Shown one piece after another: positions 36,339 to 45,599 of a stretch of DNA of 64,000 nt (position 1 is its first letter; every line of letters starts with the position of its first letter). A model generated the notes under the pieces. The model worked only from the letters and a program-made list of their open reading frames with translations, was not told the DNA's origin and did not search any database. Source of the DNA: Bacillus sp. E(2018) (GTDB lineage: Bacteria > Bacillota > Bacilli > Bacillales > Fictibacillaceae); contig NZ_SCOL01000001.1 in NCBI RefSeq assembly GCF_005503015.1, positions 1,674,001-1,738,000 of the forward strand. The letters run 5' to 3'. The position numbers were made by a program, and so were the translations under genes.

Positions 36339-37814
36339 CTATACACTACTGTAGTTATGGCTTTTGGAATTCACGCGCTCTAGAAAATCCTTTACCATTG
36401 CTTTATAAGGCTCTTTGTTAAATTGATCATAATAAATGTTCGACATACGCGCCGGATCTCCAAAGAAGTAATACTCATAAAGAGCTTGGCGGCCGCCGAA
36501 CGTACTGATGGAAATGTCCCATGCCAAGCGGAACAATTGGGTGCGCTCATAACCATCAATGTTAGCTCCTTGTGTATAACGATGAACAAGTTCACCGATA
36601 TCGTCTGCATTAAAATCCGCTTCTGTCGGAATCCCCATCAAACCTGATGCCCCAAGAATTTTCACGATTTCAACAATGCGCTGATACATTTTCGGGTACC
36701 AGTTACGGGCTGCATTCAGCGGTGCAAAGTCTGGTGTCATATTTCCGTATTTATCAATAGAAGCGTTATGCTCTGCACGGTAAAGGTGAGAGCGCATCGT
36801 TTCGAGAATCAGCATCACTTCAGATGCTTTCTCTTTAACATGCGGAAACACATCAATGCCGATCGATTCCATCATGTTTAAGATGACACCGAGCACAAAT
36901 TCGGTTTTTACCGTATTCTTTGCAATTACTTGATGCGCCATATGAACGATCGCATTTGTCTCCACGTACGTACGATTACAAATATCAGAGCTGCCGCTTA
37001 CGAAAACGCGCTCCCACGGCACTAGTACATTATCAAAAACAACGATTGCATCACTCTCTTCAAATCGAGAGCTTAACGGATGATCCCATTGGCTGCGCCC
37101 CGTATCAAACGATTCACGACATAGGAATTTTAAGCCTTCTGTATTATTTGGGATAGCAAAAGCCATCGCATACGGATCATCTTCAGAAGAAGCTTTATTC
37201 AGTGTTGATGGAAACACAACGATCTCGTCCGTTACCCCACCGAGTGTCGCCAACAACCTTGCTCCTTTTACTACGATTCCGTCTTTGTTCTTTTCAACGA
37301 TACGTGCCGATAAATACGGATCTTTTTGTTCAGATTGTTTTTTTGATCGGTTCGTTTGTGGATGGATGAGTGTATGCGTTAGGCTGATGTCATTTTCTCG
37401 GCAATAGTCATAATATTTTCTTGCATTCTCTGCGAACATCGGATCGTTTTGAGCAAAAAAGTTACCCGACGTACCAAATGCCATGACACTCGTATTCAAA
37501 TAATCTGGCGTCCGTCCCATCATTCCGCCTGTGTAACCGGCCCACTCAGAAATCATCTCACGGCGGCGAATGAGATCTTCTACCGTCTTAGGTGCAATAA
37601 AAGAAAGACCTACTTTGTCACCGGTTTGTTCAGAGGTATAGAGCATCTTGTCTGCTTTCTCGTGCTGGAGGTCATACAGGTTAGCAATGGACCTTACAAT
37701 GTTTCGAAATGCTGGATGAGAAGGTACATCATCTACTTTCTCACCATGAATCCAAACGTTATTCTTAGCTTTTGAGATACCTTGAATATATTGTTCCCCC
37801 GTGCGTGCAGGCAA
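36339..37814 (-). CDS. hpaB: 4-hydroxyphenylacetate 3-monooxygenase, oxygenase component
   Basis: FADH2-dependent hydroxylase making 3,4-dihydroxyphenylacetate. 491 aa, acyl-CoA-dehydrogenase-like fold. The start RTGEQYIQGISKAKNNVWIHGEKV and the block FDNVLVPWERVFV are HpaB hallmarks; the C-terminal YEYYFFGDPARM segment is also typical. TTG start with AGGAGG 7 bases upstream. It needs a flavin reductase (HpaC), which is not encoded in this window. Lies between hpaE and hpaD. Confidence 0.93.
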   Translation of the reverse strand: MPARTGEQYIQGISKAKNNVWIHGEKVDDVPSHPAFRNIVRSIANLYDLQHEKADKMLYTSEQTGDKVGLSFIAPKTVEDLIRRREMISEWAGYTGGMMGRTPDYLNTSVMAFGTSGNFFAQNDPMFAENARKYYDYCRENDISLTHTLIHPQTNRSKKQSEQKDPYLSARIVEKNKDGIVVKGARLLATLGGVTDEIVVFPSTLNKASSEDDPYAMAFAIPNNTEGLKFLCRESFDTGRSQWDHPLSSRFEESDAIVVFDNVLVPWERVFVSGSSDICNRTYVETNAIVHMAHQVIAKNTVKTEFVLGVILNMMESIGIDVFPHVKEKASEVMLILETMRSHLYRAEHNASIDKYGNMTPDFAPLNAARNWYPKMYQRIVEIVKILGASGLMGIPTEADFNADDIGELVHRYTQGANIDGYERTQLFRLAWDISISTFGGRQALYEYYFFGDPARMSNIYYDQFNKEPYKAMVKDFLERVNSKSHNYSSV

Positions 37815-37825
37815 AGAAATCCCTC

Positions 37826-39340
37826 CTAATGTTTCGCTTCAGTTTGAAGCGACTGTTTTTTCTTTCCGAACTGCTGAATGTGATGATCAGCAAGTGCCAC
37901 ATGCACCACTTTCATCTCGGTGTAAAACTCAAATGCATAGTGTCCGCCTTCACGACCGATTCCAGAATTTTTCGAGCCTCCAAACGGAATACGAAGATCA
38001 CGTACGTTCTGTGAATTCACCCAGAGCATACCGGCTTCAACAGCATTTGCGACACGGAGACCTTTTTTCATGTCGTTCGTCCACACATAGCCTGCGAGAC
38101 CATACTTAATATCATTTGCGTATTCGATAACTTCCGCTTCATCTTTAAACGTCATCACAGATAAAACGGGACCGAATATTTCTTCTTGCGCCACCGTCAT
38201 ATCATTTTTTACGTTTAATAAAAGTGTCGGAGCTACAAAATTCCCTTTACTGTGAGATTCAGAGAGTGCTTGAGTGTATACTTCTGCACCTTCGTCTTTA
38301 GCAATCTGTAAATATCTTTTCACATTTTCATAGTGTTCTGTATGAATAAGAGGGCCGACTTCTGTATCAGGATCAGATGGATCGCCTACGATAATGTTAT
38401 CCACCCTCTCCTTTAAACGAGCCACAAACTCCTCTTTAATTGATTCTTGAAGAAATAAACGAGAATTCGCTGTACACCTTTCTCCATTAAAAGAAAAGAT
38501 GCCCCATACACAAGCATCTAGCGCCCGCTCAAAATCACAATCATCAAATACGATGATTGGTGATTTCCCGCCAAGTTCCATGGAAAAACGCTTCAATGAA
38601 GCAGCACCGTTTCTCATAATTTCTGAACCCGTCTTCGTCTCACCAGTAAACGAGATGAGCTGGACATCTTCATGTGCAACGAGCGATGCACCCGCTGTTT
38701 CACCAAAGCCATGAACGACGTTGAAAACACCTGCTGGCAGGCCGGCTTCATCTACAAGCTCTGCCAGTTTATTAGCTGTTAATGGCGACCATTCAGCTGG
38801 TTTTAGGATGACCGTGTTTCCCGTTGCAAGTGCAGGTGCTATTTTCCATGTCTCAAGCATGAATGGCGCATTCCATGGTGTGATGAGACCTGCAATACCT
38901 ACCGGCTTTTGAATCGTATAGTTCATGAACTCATCATCCACATGATAAGCTTCACCAGACATTCGGTTCTTTACCATCTCAGCATAAAATCTAAAGTTAT
39001 CCGCTGCACGGCCTACCATCTTTCGTGTTTGAGAAATAGGAAGTCCCGTGTCATACGACTCTAACAACGCAATCTCCTCAACATCTCGATCAATTAATTC
39101 AGCAATCTTATAGATGAATTGAAGACGCTTTTCCTGCTTCATCTTTCCCCAAGGACCTTGTTTAAAAGCTTTCTTTGCAGCTGATGCGGCTTGATTAATA
39201 TCTTCGATTGTCCCTTCACTAACCGTATTGATCTTTTCATTCGTGAATGGGTTAACATTTACGAAAAGATCTCCTTTTTGCCCTGATACAAATTGACCAT
39301 CTATATAGTGATGAACCAATTCTTTAATTTCCGGTTTCAT
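37826..39340 (-). CDS. hpaE: 5-carboxymethyl-2-hydroxymuconate semialdehyde dehydrogenase
   Basis: NAD-dependent aldehyde dehydrogenase acting on the ring-cleavage product. 504 aa. LELGGKSPIIVFDD carries the general-base Glu and NGERCTANSR the catalytic Cys (usual context GQRC). The frame opens at 39382, but GGAGG lies 8 bases before the ATG at 39340. It overlaps the upstream FAH-family gene by 17 bases, which indicates translational coupling. Confidence 0.92.
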   Translation of the reverse strand: MKPEIKELVHHYIDGQFVSGQKGDLFVNVNPFTNEKINTVSEGTIEDINQAASAAKKAFKQGPWGKMKQEKRLQFIYKIAELIDRDVEEIALLESYDTGLPISQTRKMVGRAADNFRFYAEMVKNRMSGEAYHVDDEFMNYTIQKPVGIAGLITPWNAPFMLETWKIAPALATGNTVILKPAEWSPLTANKLAELVDEAGLPAGVFNVVHGFGETAGASLVAHEDVQLISFTGETKTGSEIMRNGAASLKRFSMELGGKSPIIVFDDCDFERALDACVWGIFSFNGERCTANSRLFLQESIKEEFVARLKERVDNIIVGDPSDPDTEVGPLIHTEHYENVKRYLQIAKDEGAEVYTQALSESHSKGNFVAPTLLLNVKNDMTVAQEEIFGPVLSVMTFKDEAEVIEYANDIKYGLAGYVWTNDMKKGLRVANAVEAGMLWVNSQNVRDLRIPFGGSKNSGIGREGGHYAFEFYTEMKVVHVALADHHIQQFGKKKQSLQTEAKH

Positions 39341-40115
39341 GGTCCTTCCCTCCAGTTGGAACTTTTTCTGTACGACCATCAACTATCGTATTCTCTAAAG
39401 TACCTAAGTAATCAATTTCTAGTCTGACCACATCACCAGGATGAACATGTGATATTCCTTTTGGTGTACCGGTCCAGATCACATCATTTGGTTCAAGTGT
39501 CATGAACGAAGAAACAAACTCAATAATTTCAGGGATGGAATACATCAAATCTTTTGTGTTTCCTTGCTGTCTTAACTCACCGTTTACGTATGTGCGAAGT
39601 TCAAGGTTCGTAACATCCGGAATATCTTCCGCATCCACATAGAACGGACCCATAGGACCAAATGTGTCGTGCCCTTTTGCACGAACAGGCGGACGGTACC
39701 AGTTGTTTACGAAGTCACGCACTGTAACATCATTCGCAATTGTGTAACCGCTTACAAATTCCATCGCTTGTTCAGCCTTAATGTTTCTTCCCTCTTTACC
39801 GATGACGACGGCAAGTTCATTTTCATAGTGCATGTATGTTGCACCATCTGGATAGAACACTTGCCCTTTATGACCGACTAATGATGAGTTTGGTTTAATA
39901 AAAAGCACAGGTTCAGCCGGTTTCTCTAGTCCCAGCTCATCGGCATGATCGGCATAGTTTAGCGCTAACCCGATCATTTTGTTCGGCTTAAATGGAGGAA
40001 GCCACGTTTTGATTTCACTCACCTTAGCTGATTTTCCTGATGAAAATGTGATTACATCGTCTACTACCGTTCCTTTTTGTTCTCTTCCTTCGAAAATAAC
40101 GCGTGCATGCTTCAT
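39324..40115 (-). CDS. HpaG-like fumarylacetoacetate hydrolase family protein
   Basis: 263 aa. FAH fold with metal ligands in YENELAVVIGKEGRNI and GYTIANDVTVRD, and the GTPKGISHVHPGD loop. In homoprotocatechuate pathways this family supplies the 5-oxo-pent-3-ene-1,2,5-tricarboxylate decarboxylase and/or the 2-hydroxyhepta-2,4-diene-1,7-dioate isomerase (HpaG). A single domain copy is present instead of the fused two-domain E. coli HpaG, so which step it does is unsure. Its ATG follows the aldolase stop directly. Confidence 0.85.
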   Translation of the reverse strand: MKHARVIFEGREQKGTVVDDVITFSSGKSAKVSEIKTWLPPFKPNKMIGLALNYADHADELGLEKPAEPVLFIKPNSSLVGHKGQVFYPDGATYMHYENELAVVIGKEGRNIKAEQAMEFVSGYTIANDVTVRDFVNNWYRPPVRAKGHDTFGPMGPFYVDAEDIPDVTNLELRTYVNGELRQQGNTKDLMYSIPEIIEFVSSFMTLEPNDVIWTGTPKGISHVHPGDVVRLEIDYLGTLENTIVDGRTEKVPTGGKDHETGN

Positions 40116-41039
40116 TTATACTTCACTCCCTATTTTTTCTACTAATCCATAATCAGCAAGTACAGCTCTTATTTCTTTTTGCAGAGAATCTGCCGGCAAG
40201 TCCATTGGCAGTCTTAGTGTTGGATTAATTTTGCCCATCATACCTAATGCCGCTTTTAGTGGAGCAGGATTCGTATCTTTAAAAAGTACATCATTCAAAG
40301 GCATCAAATCATAATGAAGCTTTAATGCTTCTTCAACATTTCCAGAATCCCATGCGTTGTAAACTTCCGCCACTTTAGACGGCAGTACGTTTGCTGTTGC
40401 AGATATGTATCCTGCCCCACCTATCGCAAGCATTGGATAGCAAAGCAACTCTATGCCTGAATACAGCAAAAAGTCCCGTCCACAATGTAAAAGAACCCGA
40501 TTAATGTGTTCGAAGTCTTTATTAGATTCCTTTACTCCAATAATGTTTGGACAGTCTTCATTAAGGCGCGCTAGTGTCTTTACTTCCAAGTTTACAGCTG
40601 TTCTTCCCGGGATGTTATATATGATTAATGGAATGTCCACTGAGTCTGCGATGAGCTTAAAATGTTTGTAAAGTGCATGCTGAGAGGGCTTATTGTAGTA
40701 GGGAACGATAACCATAGCGGCATCTGCTCCCATTTCTTGAGCTAGTTTTGTCAAATGAAGAGATTCCTGGTGATTGGTCGATCCAGTTCCTGGAACGATA
40801 GGCACGCGCTTGTTTACCGCTTTAATCGCTGTTTCCATAACAAGCTCACGTTCTTTTAATGTCAGGGATGACGGTTCTCCTGTCGTTCCAGTAACAGATA
40901 TCCCGTGACTTCCTGATTGAATATGCCAGTCTATCAAACTTTTAAGTGTTTCAAGATCTAGCGATTCATCTTCATGAAAAGGGGTAATGATAGGAGCAAT
41001 TGATCCTCTTAAAGATTTCTTTACTTCTTCTACTTTCAT
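40116..41039 (-). CDS. DapA/NAL-family class I aldolase (probable HpaI-role enzyme)
   Basis: 307 aa TIM barrel of the dihydrodipicolinate synthase/N-acetylneuraminate lyase family: GTTGEPSSLT near residues 50-59, VPYYNKPSQ with the conserved Tyr, and IIGVKES with the Schiff-base Lys. Inside a homoprotocatechuate operon it most likely cleaves 2,4-dihydroxyhept-2-ene-1,7-dioate to pyruvate and succinate semialdehyde, replacing the metal-dependent class II HpaI. It could otherwise be a true DapA paralog, but the operon context argues against that. GAGGAG before the ATG. Confidence 0.82.
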   Translation of the reverse strand: MKVEEVKKSLRGSIAPIITPFHEDESLDLETLKSLIDWHIQSGSHGISVTGTTGEPSSLTLKERELVMETAIKAVNKRVPIVPGTGSTNHQESLHLTKLAQEMGADAAMVIVPYYNKPSQHALYKHFKLIADSVDIPLIIYNIPGRTAVNLEVKTLARLNEDCPNIIGVKESNKDFEHINRVLLHCGRDFLLYSGIELLCYPMLAIGGAGYISATANVLPSKVAEVYNAWDSGNVEEALKLHYDLMPLNDVLFKDTNPAPLKAALGMMGKINPTLRLPMDLPADSLQKEIRAVLADYGLVEKIGSEV

Positions 41040-41051
41040 GCTTTCATCTCC

Positions 41052-41717
41052 TCAAATAGAGTTTAGTTGGGACTCCTCAAGAAAAGCTTTTAGTGTATTT
41101 AACTTATGGTTTCTAGCAAATGCCTCTATTATTTTAGGGTCTTCTCTTCTTTCAATCATCTCAATTAATTGATAGTGTTCTGAAACAGATCGTTTCATCC
41201 GCGATGGTTTCATTGTTGAACCTTGCTTACGAACAGTACCGAGCCTTTCCCATGTTGTATGAATCTGTTCTAATAGAAATTGATTGCTGCAATATTTGTA
41301 TGTGAGGCTATGAAATTCTTTGTTGTAGTTGGAGAAAAGAGAATAATCAAGATGTTCAAGTGCATCTTCCATAAGCTTTGTATACACTCTTAAACCTTCA
41401 AGTTTTTCGTGAGGAAAGTGGATCGATGATTCTGCAGTCGCAAAACCTTCTAATACCGCTAAAACGGATAACGTCTCTAAATATGCTTGTTCATCGAAGG
41501 GGGTTACAATCGCTCCCGAGTAGGGCTTAAATGAAATCAAGGAATCCGCTTCAAGCAATCTGATCGCTTCACGAACAGGAATAGCACTCGTTTGAAGCTC
41601 TCTAGCCAGTTGGTCAATAACAAGTTTATGACCTGGTGGATACCTGCCATCTAAGATACGGGAACGGATGACTTGATAAGCATACTGCTGTTTGTTGGTT
41701 TTGTGTTTAGTCTTCAT
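41052..41717 (-). CDS. GntR-family regulator, FCD domain
   Basis: 221 aa. N-terminal winged helix (YAYQVIRSRILDGRYPPGHKLVIDQLARELQTSAIPVREAIRLLE) and an all-helical FCD ligand-binding domain with metal-ligand His residues (EFHSLTY, VSEHYQLI). First gene of the hpa operon, 12 bases before the aldolase, so it probably autoregulates the pathway. Two AAATCATATAT-type sites lie just upstream. Confidence 0.9.
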   Translation of the reverse strand: MKTKHKTNKQQYAYQVIRSRILDGRYPPGHKLVIDQLARELQTSAIPVREAIRLLEADSLISFKPYSGAIVTPFDEQAYLETLSVLAVLEGFATAESSIHFPHEKLEGLRVYTKLMEDALEHLDYSLFSNYNKEFHSLTYKYCSNQFLLEQIHTTWERLGTVRKQGSTMKPSRMKRSVSEHYQLIEMIERREDPKIIEAFARNHKLNTLKAFLEESQLNSI

Positions 41718-41734
41718 AATCCTATGTTAATCTC

Positions 41735-41750
41735 AAATCATATATGATTT
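41735..41750. promoter_or_regulatory. GntR operator candidate 1
   Basis: AAATCATATATGATTT is a perfect 16-base palindrome 18 bases upstream of the gntR-type start codon. Confidence 0.6.
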
Positions 41751-41767
41751 CAAGTAAATATTCAGAA

Positions 41768-41787
41768 AAATCATATATTATTGTCAA
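41768..41787 (-). promoter_or_regulatory. GntR operator candidate 2 with -35-like TTGACA
   Basis: AAATCATATATTATT (41768-41782) is an imperfect copy of the first operator, its centre 33 bases (three helical turns) away. TTGACA on the minus strand (41782-41787) overlaps its edge, so binding could block a sigma-A promoter; the matching -10 is weak. Confidence 0.5.
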
Positions 41788-41929
41788 TTTAGTAACAAAG
41801 TAACGAAATTTAAATTCTGTTAAAAAAACTATAGTCAAATAGTCTTGTTGATTGCAGTAAAAGTTTACATATGTAGTAAGAATAAGCTATTCTATACATA
41901 TAGATTGTGTATAAAGGGGTAAAAAGCCC

Positions 41930-42220
41930 ATGAATGTAAAAAACGCCATGGAGATTCTAGTAGAAGAAGCACTTAAGAATTATTGGGGACAACTTCAGCT
42001 TCCTTGCAAATGTGACATTTGTAAAGCTGATGTGTTTGCGATCACACTCAACAATTTACCACCTCGTTATGTATCAAATGAAGATGGCTACGCTTTTGTC
42101 AAAGCACAAAACTTTGATGATCAATCCAGAGTTAATATCTTAAACCAGATTGTAAAAGCAACAGGCATTGTAGCTACTCGACCATCACACGATTTAAAAC
42201 CATCTCCTGCTAGCGAATAG
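41930..42220 (+). CDS. ComFB-family protein
   Basis: 96 aa. Matches late-competence protein ComFB: an N-terminal helix (MEILVEEALKNYWGQLQLPC), zinc-type CxCxxC (CKCDIC), DVFAITLNNLPPRYV, and a C-terminal helix. It is not in a comF operon here. ComFB proteins have recently been proposed as c-di-GMP receptors, which is notable given the two diguanylate cyclases and a c-di-GMP riboswitch in the same window. AAAGGGG 10 bases before the ATG; own terminator. Confidence 0.82.
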   Translation: MNVKNAMEILVEEALKNYWGQLQLPCKCDICKADVFAITLNNLPPRYVSNEDGYAFVKAQNFDDQSRVNILNQIVKATGIVATRPSHDLKPSPASE

Positions 42221-42241
42221 AAGGCAGATGGTTTTTATTTT
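42197..42241 (+). terminator. Terminator overlapping the comFB-like gene end
   Basis: AAACCATCT (42197-42205) / AGATGGTTT (42226-42234), with CTGC/GCAG pairing inside and a T-run. Confidence 0.75.
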
Positions 42242-42487
42242 GTACATCCACCTAGCTAAGAGAGTTAAAATAATTCTCAAAACCTTTAACATTCAGTTGA
42301 AAATTACATGCGAGAAAATATCCTGACTCTTTATTCCTATTTTTCAGAAAAGTTTCTTGCGAGAGCTTTTTTCTTGTGATATATTTGTGACAACCATTCA
42401 GTACTGGATTTCATCTTAACTTAAGAGTTTGAAAGTGGTTTGGTAATTACAGAGCACAAAAGTGCAAACGTTCTAGGAGGCATTCAC

Positions 42488-42688
42488 ATGCAAACAGGTA
42501 AAGTAAAATGGTTTAACGCTGAAAAAGGTTTTGGATTCATCGAAGTTGAAGGTGGAGACGACGTATTCGTACATTTCTCTGCAATCCAATCAGAAGGATT
42601 TAAATCACTTGACGAAGGTCAAGAAGTAGAATTTGAAATTGTTGACGGAGCTCGCGGACCACAAGCAGCTAACGTAACTAAAAAATAA
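42488..42688 (+). CDS. Cold-shock protein (CspB/CspD-like)
   Basis: 66-aa single OB-fold RNA chaperone. RNP1 KGFGFI and RNP2 VFVHF are intact. The true start is the ATG at 42488, 7 bases after TAGGAGG, although the frame stays open to 42440. The roughly 250-base gap upstream contains no gene and probably holds a long structured 5' leader, as usual for csp mRNAs. Strong terminator behind. Confidence 0.96.
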   Translation: MQTGKVKWFNAEKGFGFIEVEGGDDVFVHFSAIQSEGFKSLDEGQEVEFEIVDGARGPQAANVTKK

Positions 42689-42702
42689 GTTCAGCCTATA
42701 TA

Positions 42703-42735
42703 TAAAGACCCGGCAGCTACTGCCGGGTCTTTTCT
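42703..42735 (+). terminator. Terminator after the csp gene
   Basis: AAAGACCCGGCA / TGCCGGGTCTTT, perfect 12-bp stem with a T-run. Confidence 0.92.
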
Positions 42736-42748
42736 ATGTAAAATGAAC

Positions 42749-42782
42749 AAATGAAGAGGCTCCCTGCACAGGCAGCCTAATC
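42749..42782 (-). terminator. Hairpin at the end of the 47-aa ORF
   Basis: Minus strand AGGCTgCCTG / CAGGgAGCCT; only a weak T-run follows. Confidence 0.45.
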
Positions 42783-42920
42783 TTTTAAACCAACTTTCAT
42801 TTTATACTTTTGAATCTTACCTAATATGTCTACCTTGTCTTCCTGCGAAAAGATTCCAAGCTTGTGTAGGATTATCGTGTATTGCTGCAATTTAAACAAT
42901 GAACTCTCTTTATACCACAT
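42777..42920 (-). CDS. Small hypothetical protein, 47 aa
   Basis: Starts MWYKESSLFKLQQY and ends MKVGLKD; charged, helical, no membrane segment. AGGTGA lies 6 bases before the ATG and a hairpin spans the stop. Not recognised; length and ribosome binding site favour a real gene. Confidence 0.5.
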   Translation of the reverse strand: MWYKESSLFKLQQYTIILHKLGIFSQEDKVDILGKIQKYKMKVGLKD

Positions 42921-43031
42921 AACGATCACCTATCTTTCCTTAAGGAAACTTTTTAAACCTTTGTAAATATTATATGCCATCTGCTACATTTATGATAATT
43001 ATTTGTTCATCCCTTTTGTGTTGCATGCAAA

Positions 43032-43064
43032 CAAAAAAGCGCACCCTAAGGATACGCTTTTAAA
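43032..43064 (-). terminator. Terminator after the Glu-rich lipoprotein gene
   Basis: Minus strand AAGCGTATCCT / AGGGTGCGCTT stem with G-U pairs, then six T. Confidence 0.8.
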
Positions 43065-43065
43065 A

Positions 43066-43923
43066 CTATTTGGTTTGAAGAGTGGAAAGCATTGCCCAAA
43101 TGGCTTGTTCCCATTTAGCCGCAGTCTTATGTTCTGGCAGGTTCACCGTATATTTAACGTGATCACCGTTGCTTAAGTCTTGGATAACAATATATTTTTT
43201 GTAAGAATCTTTTGAAGCCGTAATAAATAACGCAGTCTTTTCAAATGCCTGTCCAGCGACCTCTTTTCCATTCACTTCACTTACTTCCCCGATCGCTTCA
43301 AGTTCATCCTTAGCCCATTCTTTTAGATCATCAATAGAAGATTCTTCTGACAAAGGTTCTATTCTAACAAATGTCTCAGCAAATTTCGTAGCAAACAATA
43401 AATCTTTTCTTGGCTCTTCTGCTGTAAATTCAAAATCTGGCAGTTTGTAAAAATGGTATTCAAGTTCGCTCTCTGTTAATACCGCGTCCTCTTCAATTGA
43501 AACTCCATCCGCTATGTAAGTTAGTTTTTTTGTTAGAGCTGCCTCTGGCGCACTTTCTTCAGTAATTTGCTCAAGTACCCATTGTCCCTCGTTATTCTTC
43601 TTGTAAACGATGTTAACTTTTGAACCATCCTTCAAACTTTCGACAGCTTCCCTAACTTCGTCTGTTAGACGAAGAACTAATGTTTCCCCTGCTGCTTCTA
43701 CCTCAATAGAATTATTGTCAATCATACCAATATACGTTCCTTCTTCTTCAATAGATGTCACTTCTTCGTTAACAGGTTCTTCTTTTTCCGCTTCTTTCTT
43801 TTCAGTTGGAGAAGATTCGTTTGTTTTAGGTGCTGGTTCTTCTTTCGTATTGGTGCTTTTCGGTTCGCTGCTACAAGCGGCAAGCAATAGTATGATAGCA
43901 AATAGCCAAGTCTTCTTTTTCAT
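43066..43923 (-). CDS. Hypothetical lipoprotein
   Basis: 285 aa. Signal peptide with lipobox LLAAC (Cys17), a Lys/Glu/Pro-rich linker to about residue 55, then a soluble region with no motif I know. GAGGTGA 6 bases before the ATG. Anchored outside the membrane; role unknown. Single gene. Confidence 0.75.
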   Translation of the reverse strand: MKKKTWLFAIILLLAACSSEPKSTNTKEEPAPKTNESSPTEKKEAEKEEPVNEEVTSIEEEGTYIGMIDNNSIEVEAAGETLVLRLTDEVREAVESLKDGSKVNIVYKKNNEGQWVLEQITEESAPEAALTKKLTYIADGVSIEEDAVLTESELEYHFYKLPDFEFTAEEPRKDLLFATKFAETFVRIEPLSEESSIDDLKEWAKDELEAIGEVSEVNGKEVAGQAFEKTALFITASKDSYKKYIVIQDLSNGDHVKYTVNLPEHKTAAKWEQAIWAMLSTLQTK

Positions 43924-44047
43924 CGTTAATCACCTCGAATTAAAAGTTTAATTACAAAAAAATTTTCTACTTTTCAGTTCTTATTAAAAAAAAGTTCACG
44001 ATTACAATAGGTATCGTAACAACTAAAACAAAATTTGGAAAACATCT

Positions 44048-44074
44048 TAAATGCAAAGAGAATCCTGACGATAT
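44048..44074 (+). promoter_or_regulatory. Sigma-D promoter of the chemoreceptor gene
   Basis: TAAA (44048-44051), 15-base spacer, GACGATAT (44067-44074), one mismatch from the SigD consensus TAAA-N15-GCCGATAT. It lies 41 bases before the start codon. Confidence 0.8.
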
Positions 44075-44115
44075 AAAAACAGTACTTATACATTTTAAAA
44101 CGGAGATGACGAAAT

Positions 44116-45591
44116 TTGAATCCATCATTTGCCTCAAATTTACAAACGAATAAACTGGTTACTAAAATGCTGTGGGGTATGTATTTTCTCGGTCTAGCAA
44201 GTACGTATGCTAGTACGAAAACCGTTAATAGTGTCATGTTTTATGGTATTGCTGGACTCGCAATCCTTTTATCACTCTCGATTTGGACGTATCGAAAGTG
44301 GGCTCCCTTCGCAGTTCAATATTTTGTTGTTATCGGCTTAACGATACTAACTATTATCATGGCAGATTCAAACCCGAAGATTTCTACTTACCTGATGACT
44401 TATGTATGCCTGGCAGTCATCACGTTGTATCATAACTACCTTTCAATCTTACTATCGGGTATTAGTGGATTATTATTAACCAATTTCTTCTTTTTTCAAT
44501 ACAAAGAGACGATGTTTGCCGGACAAGACCCAAAGATTATTATCTCATTAAACGTTTTCTTAACTGTTATTACTGCTGCTCTAGTGGCACAAGCAAGAAT
44601 AGGTCAGCGTATGCATGAAAACATTTTGATCGCAGAAAAACAGTCAGAGCAAGATAAGATTAAATTGGAAAAATTGTTAAGTAAAATCAAAGATGCATCA
44701 GAAAATCTTCATCACTTTAGTCAGTCTGTAAAAGAAAACGTTACACGAACAGGTGAAATTTCAAGCAACATCACGTACGCTTTTACTGAAGTAGCAAAAG
44801 GTGTAGAATCTCAGGCTGTCAGTGTAGGTGGAATGAATCAATCAGTCACAAGCACCAATGACGTAGCAAAAGGTCTTTATCAGCACTCCAATGATATGAG
44901 AAAGCTTTCAGAGCAAACAGCCATCGTAACAAAAGCAGGTGAAAATCAAGTAATAGAACTTTCTTTGAAGATGAAAGAAGTAAGTGAGCTCATGCAGCAA
45001 ACGAACACTCTAATGTACGAATTAAATCAGCAAAGTGAATCAATAGAAGGAATCTTAACGACAATAGAAGAAATTTCATCTCAGACGAATCTGCTTGCAT
45101 TGAATGCTGCGATTGAAGCAGCGCGAGCAGGAGATCAAGGTAGAGGATTTGCTGTAGTGGCGGACGAGGTCCGACGCCTTGCCGAGGATTCTCAACACTC
45201 TACAAAGCAAATCGGTGCAATCCTAGGAGAAATTCGTAACAAAGCTAAACAAGCCGCTCAATTTGTAGATGGTTCACAAGGGGTTGTCACATCCAGTCTG
45301 CAAGCTACAGAGAAAACAGCAGACAACTTCAGTCAAATTTTAGTGAACACCGATCAAGTCGCTGCACAGTCATCTGAAGTTCAAGAATTAATTAATCAGC
45401 TGTATGAATCAACCGGATATATTGTTGGAGAAATTCATTCTGTTTCTGGAATTGCTGAAACATCAAGTGGTTCTGTTGAAGAAGTTCTTGCATCTGTAGA
45501 AGAGCAGCATAGATGTGTAGAAGAAGTGGTTGATAGTTTCAACAAGTTCGAGGCGTTAACCTCAGAACTAAATGAACTGGTAAAAGAATAA
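44116..45591 (+). CDS. Methyl-accepting chemotaxis protein
   Basis: 491 aa. Five to six hydrophobic segments in residues 15-170 with almost no extracellular domain, a coiled coil, no obvious HAMP, then the signalling domain with hairpin tip [42 protein letters not shown]. It signals to CheA/CheW. The start is probably TTG at 44116 (GGAG about 10 bases upstream); the next Met in frame is residue 19. The multi-helix sensor suggests sensing within the membrane (for example energy state), but this is inference. Confidence 0.9.
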   Translation: MNPSFASNLQTNKLVTKMLWGMYFLGLASTYASTKTVNSVMFYGIAGLAILLSLSIWTYRKWAPFAVQYFVVIGLTILTIIMADSNPKISTYLMTYVCLAVITLYHNYLSILLSGISGLLLTNFFFFQYKETMFAGQDPKIIISLNVFLTVITAALVAQARIGQRMHENILIAEKQSEQDKIKLEKLLSKIKDASENLHHFSQSVKENVTRTGEISSNITYAFTEVAKGVESQAVSVGGMNQSVTSTNDVAKGLYQHSNDMRKLSEQTAIVTKAGENQVIELSLKMKEVSELMQQTNTLMYELNQQSESIEGILTTIEEISSQTNLLALNAAIEAARAGDQGRGFAVVADEVRRLAEDSQHSTKQIGAILGEIRNKAKQAAQFVDGSQGVVTSSLQATEKTADNFSQILVNTDQVAAQSSEVQELINQLYESTGYIVGEIHSVSGIAETSSGSVEEVLASVEEQHRCVEEVVDSFNKFEALTSELNELVKE

Positions 45592-45599
45592 TAATGCTA

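Noticed and set aside
37449-38109. Overlapping plus-strand open frames
   Set aside because: Shadows of hpaB and hpaE; no ribosome binding sites and no recognisable protein.
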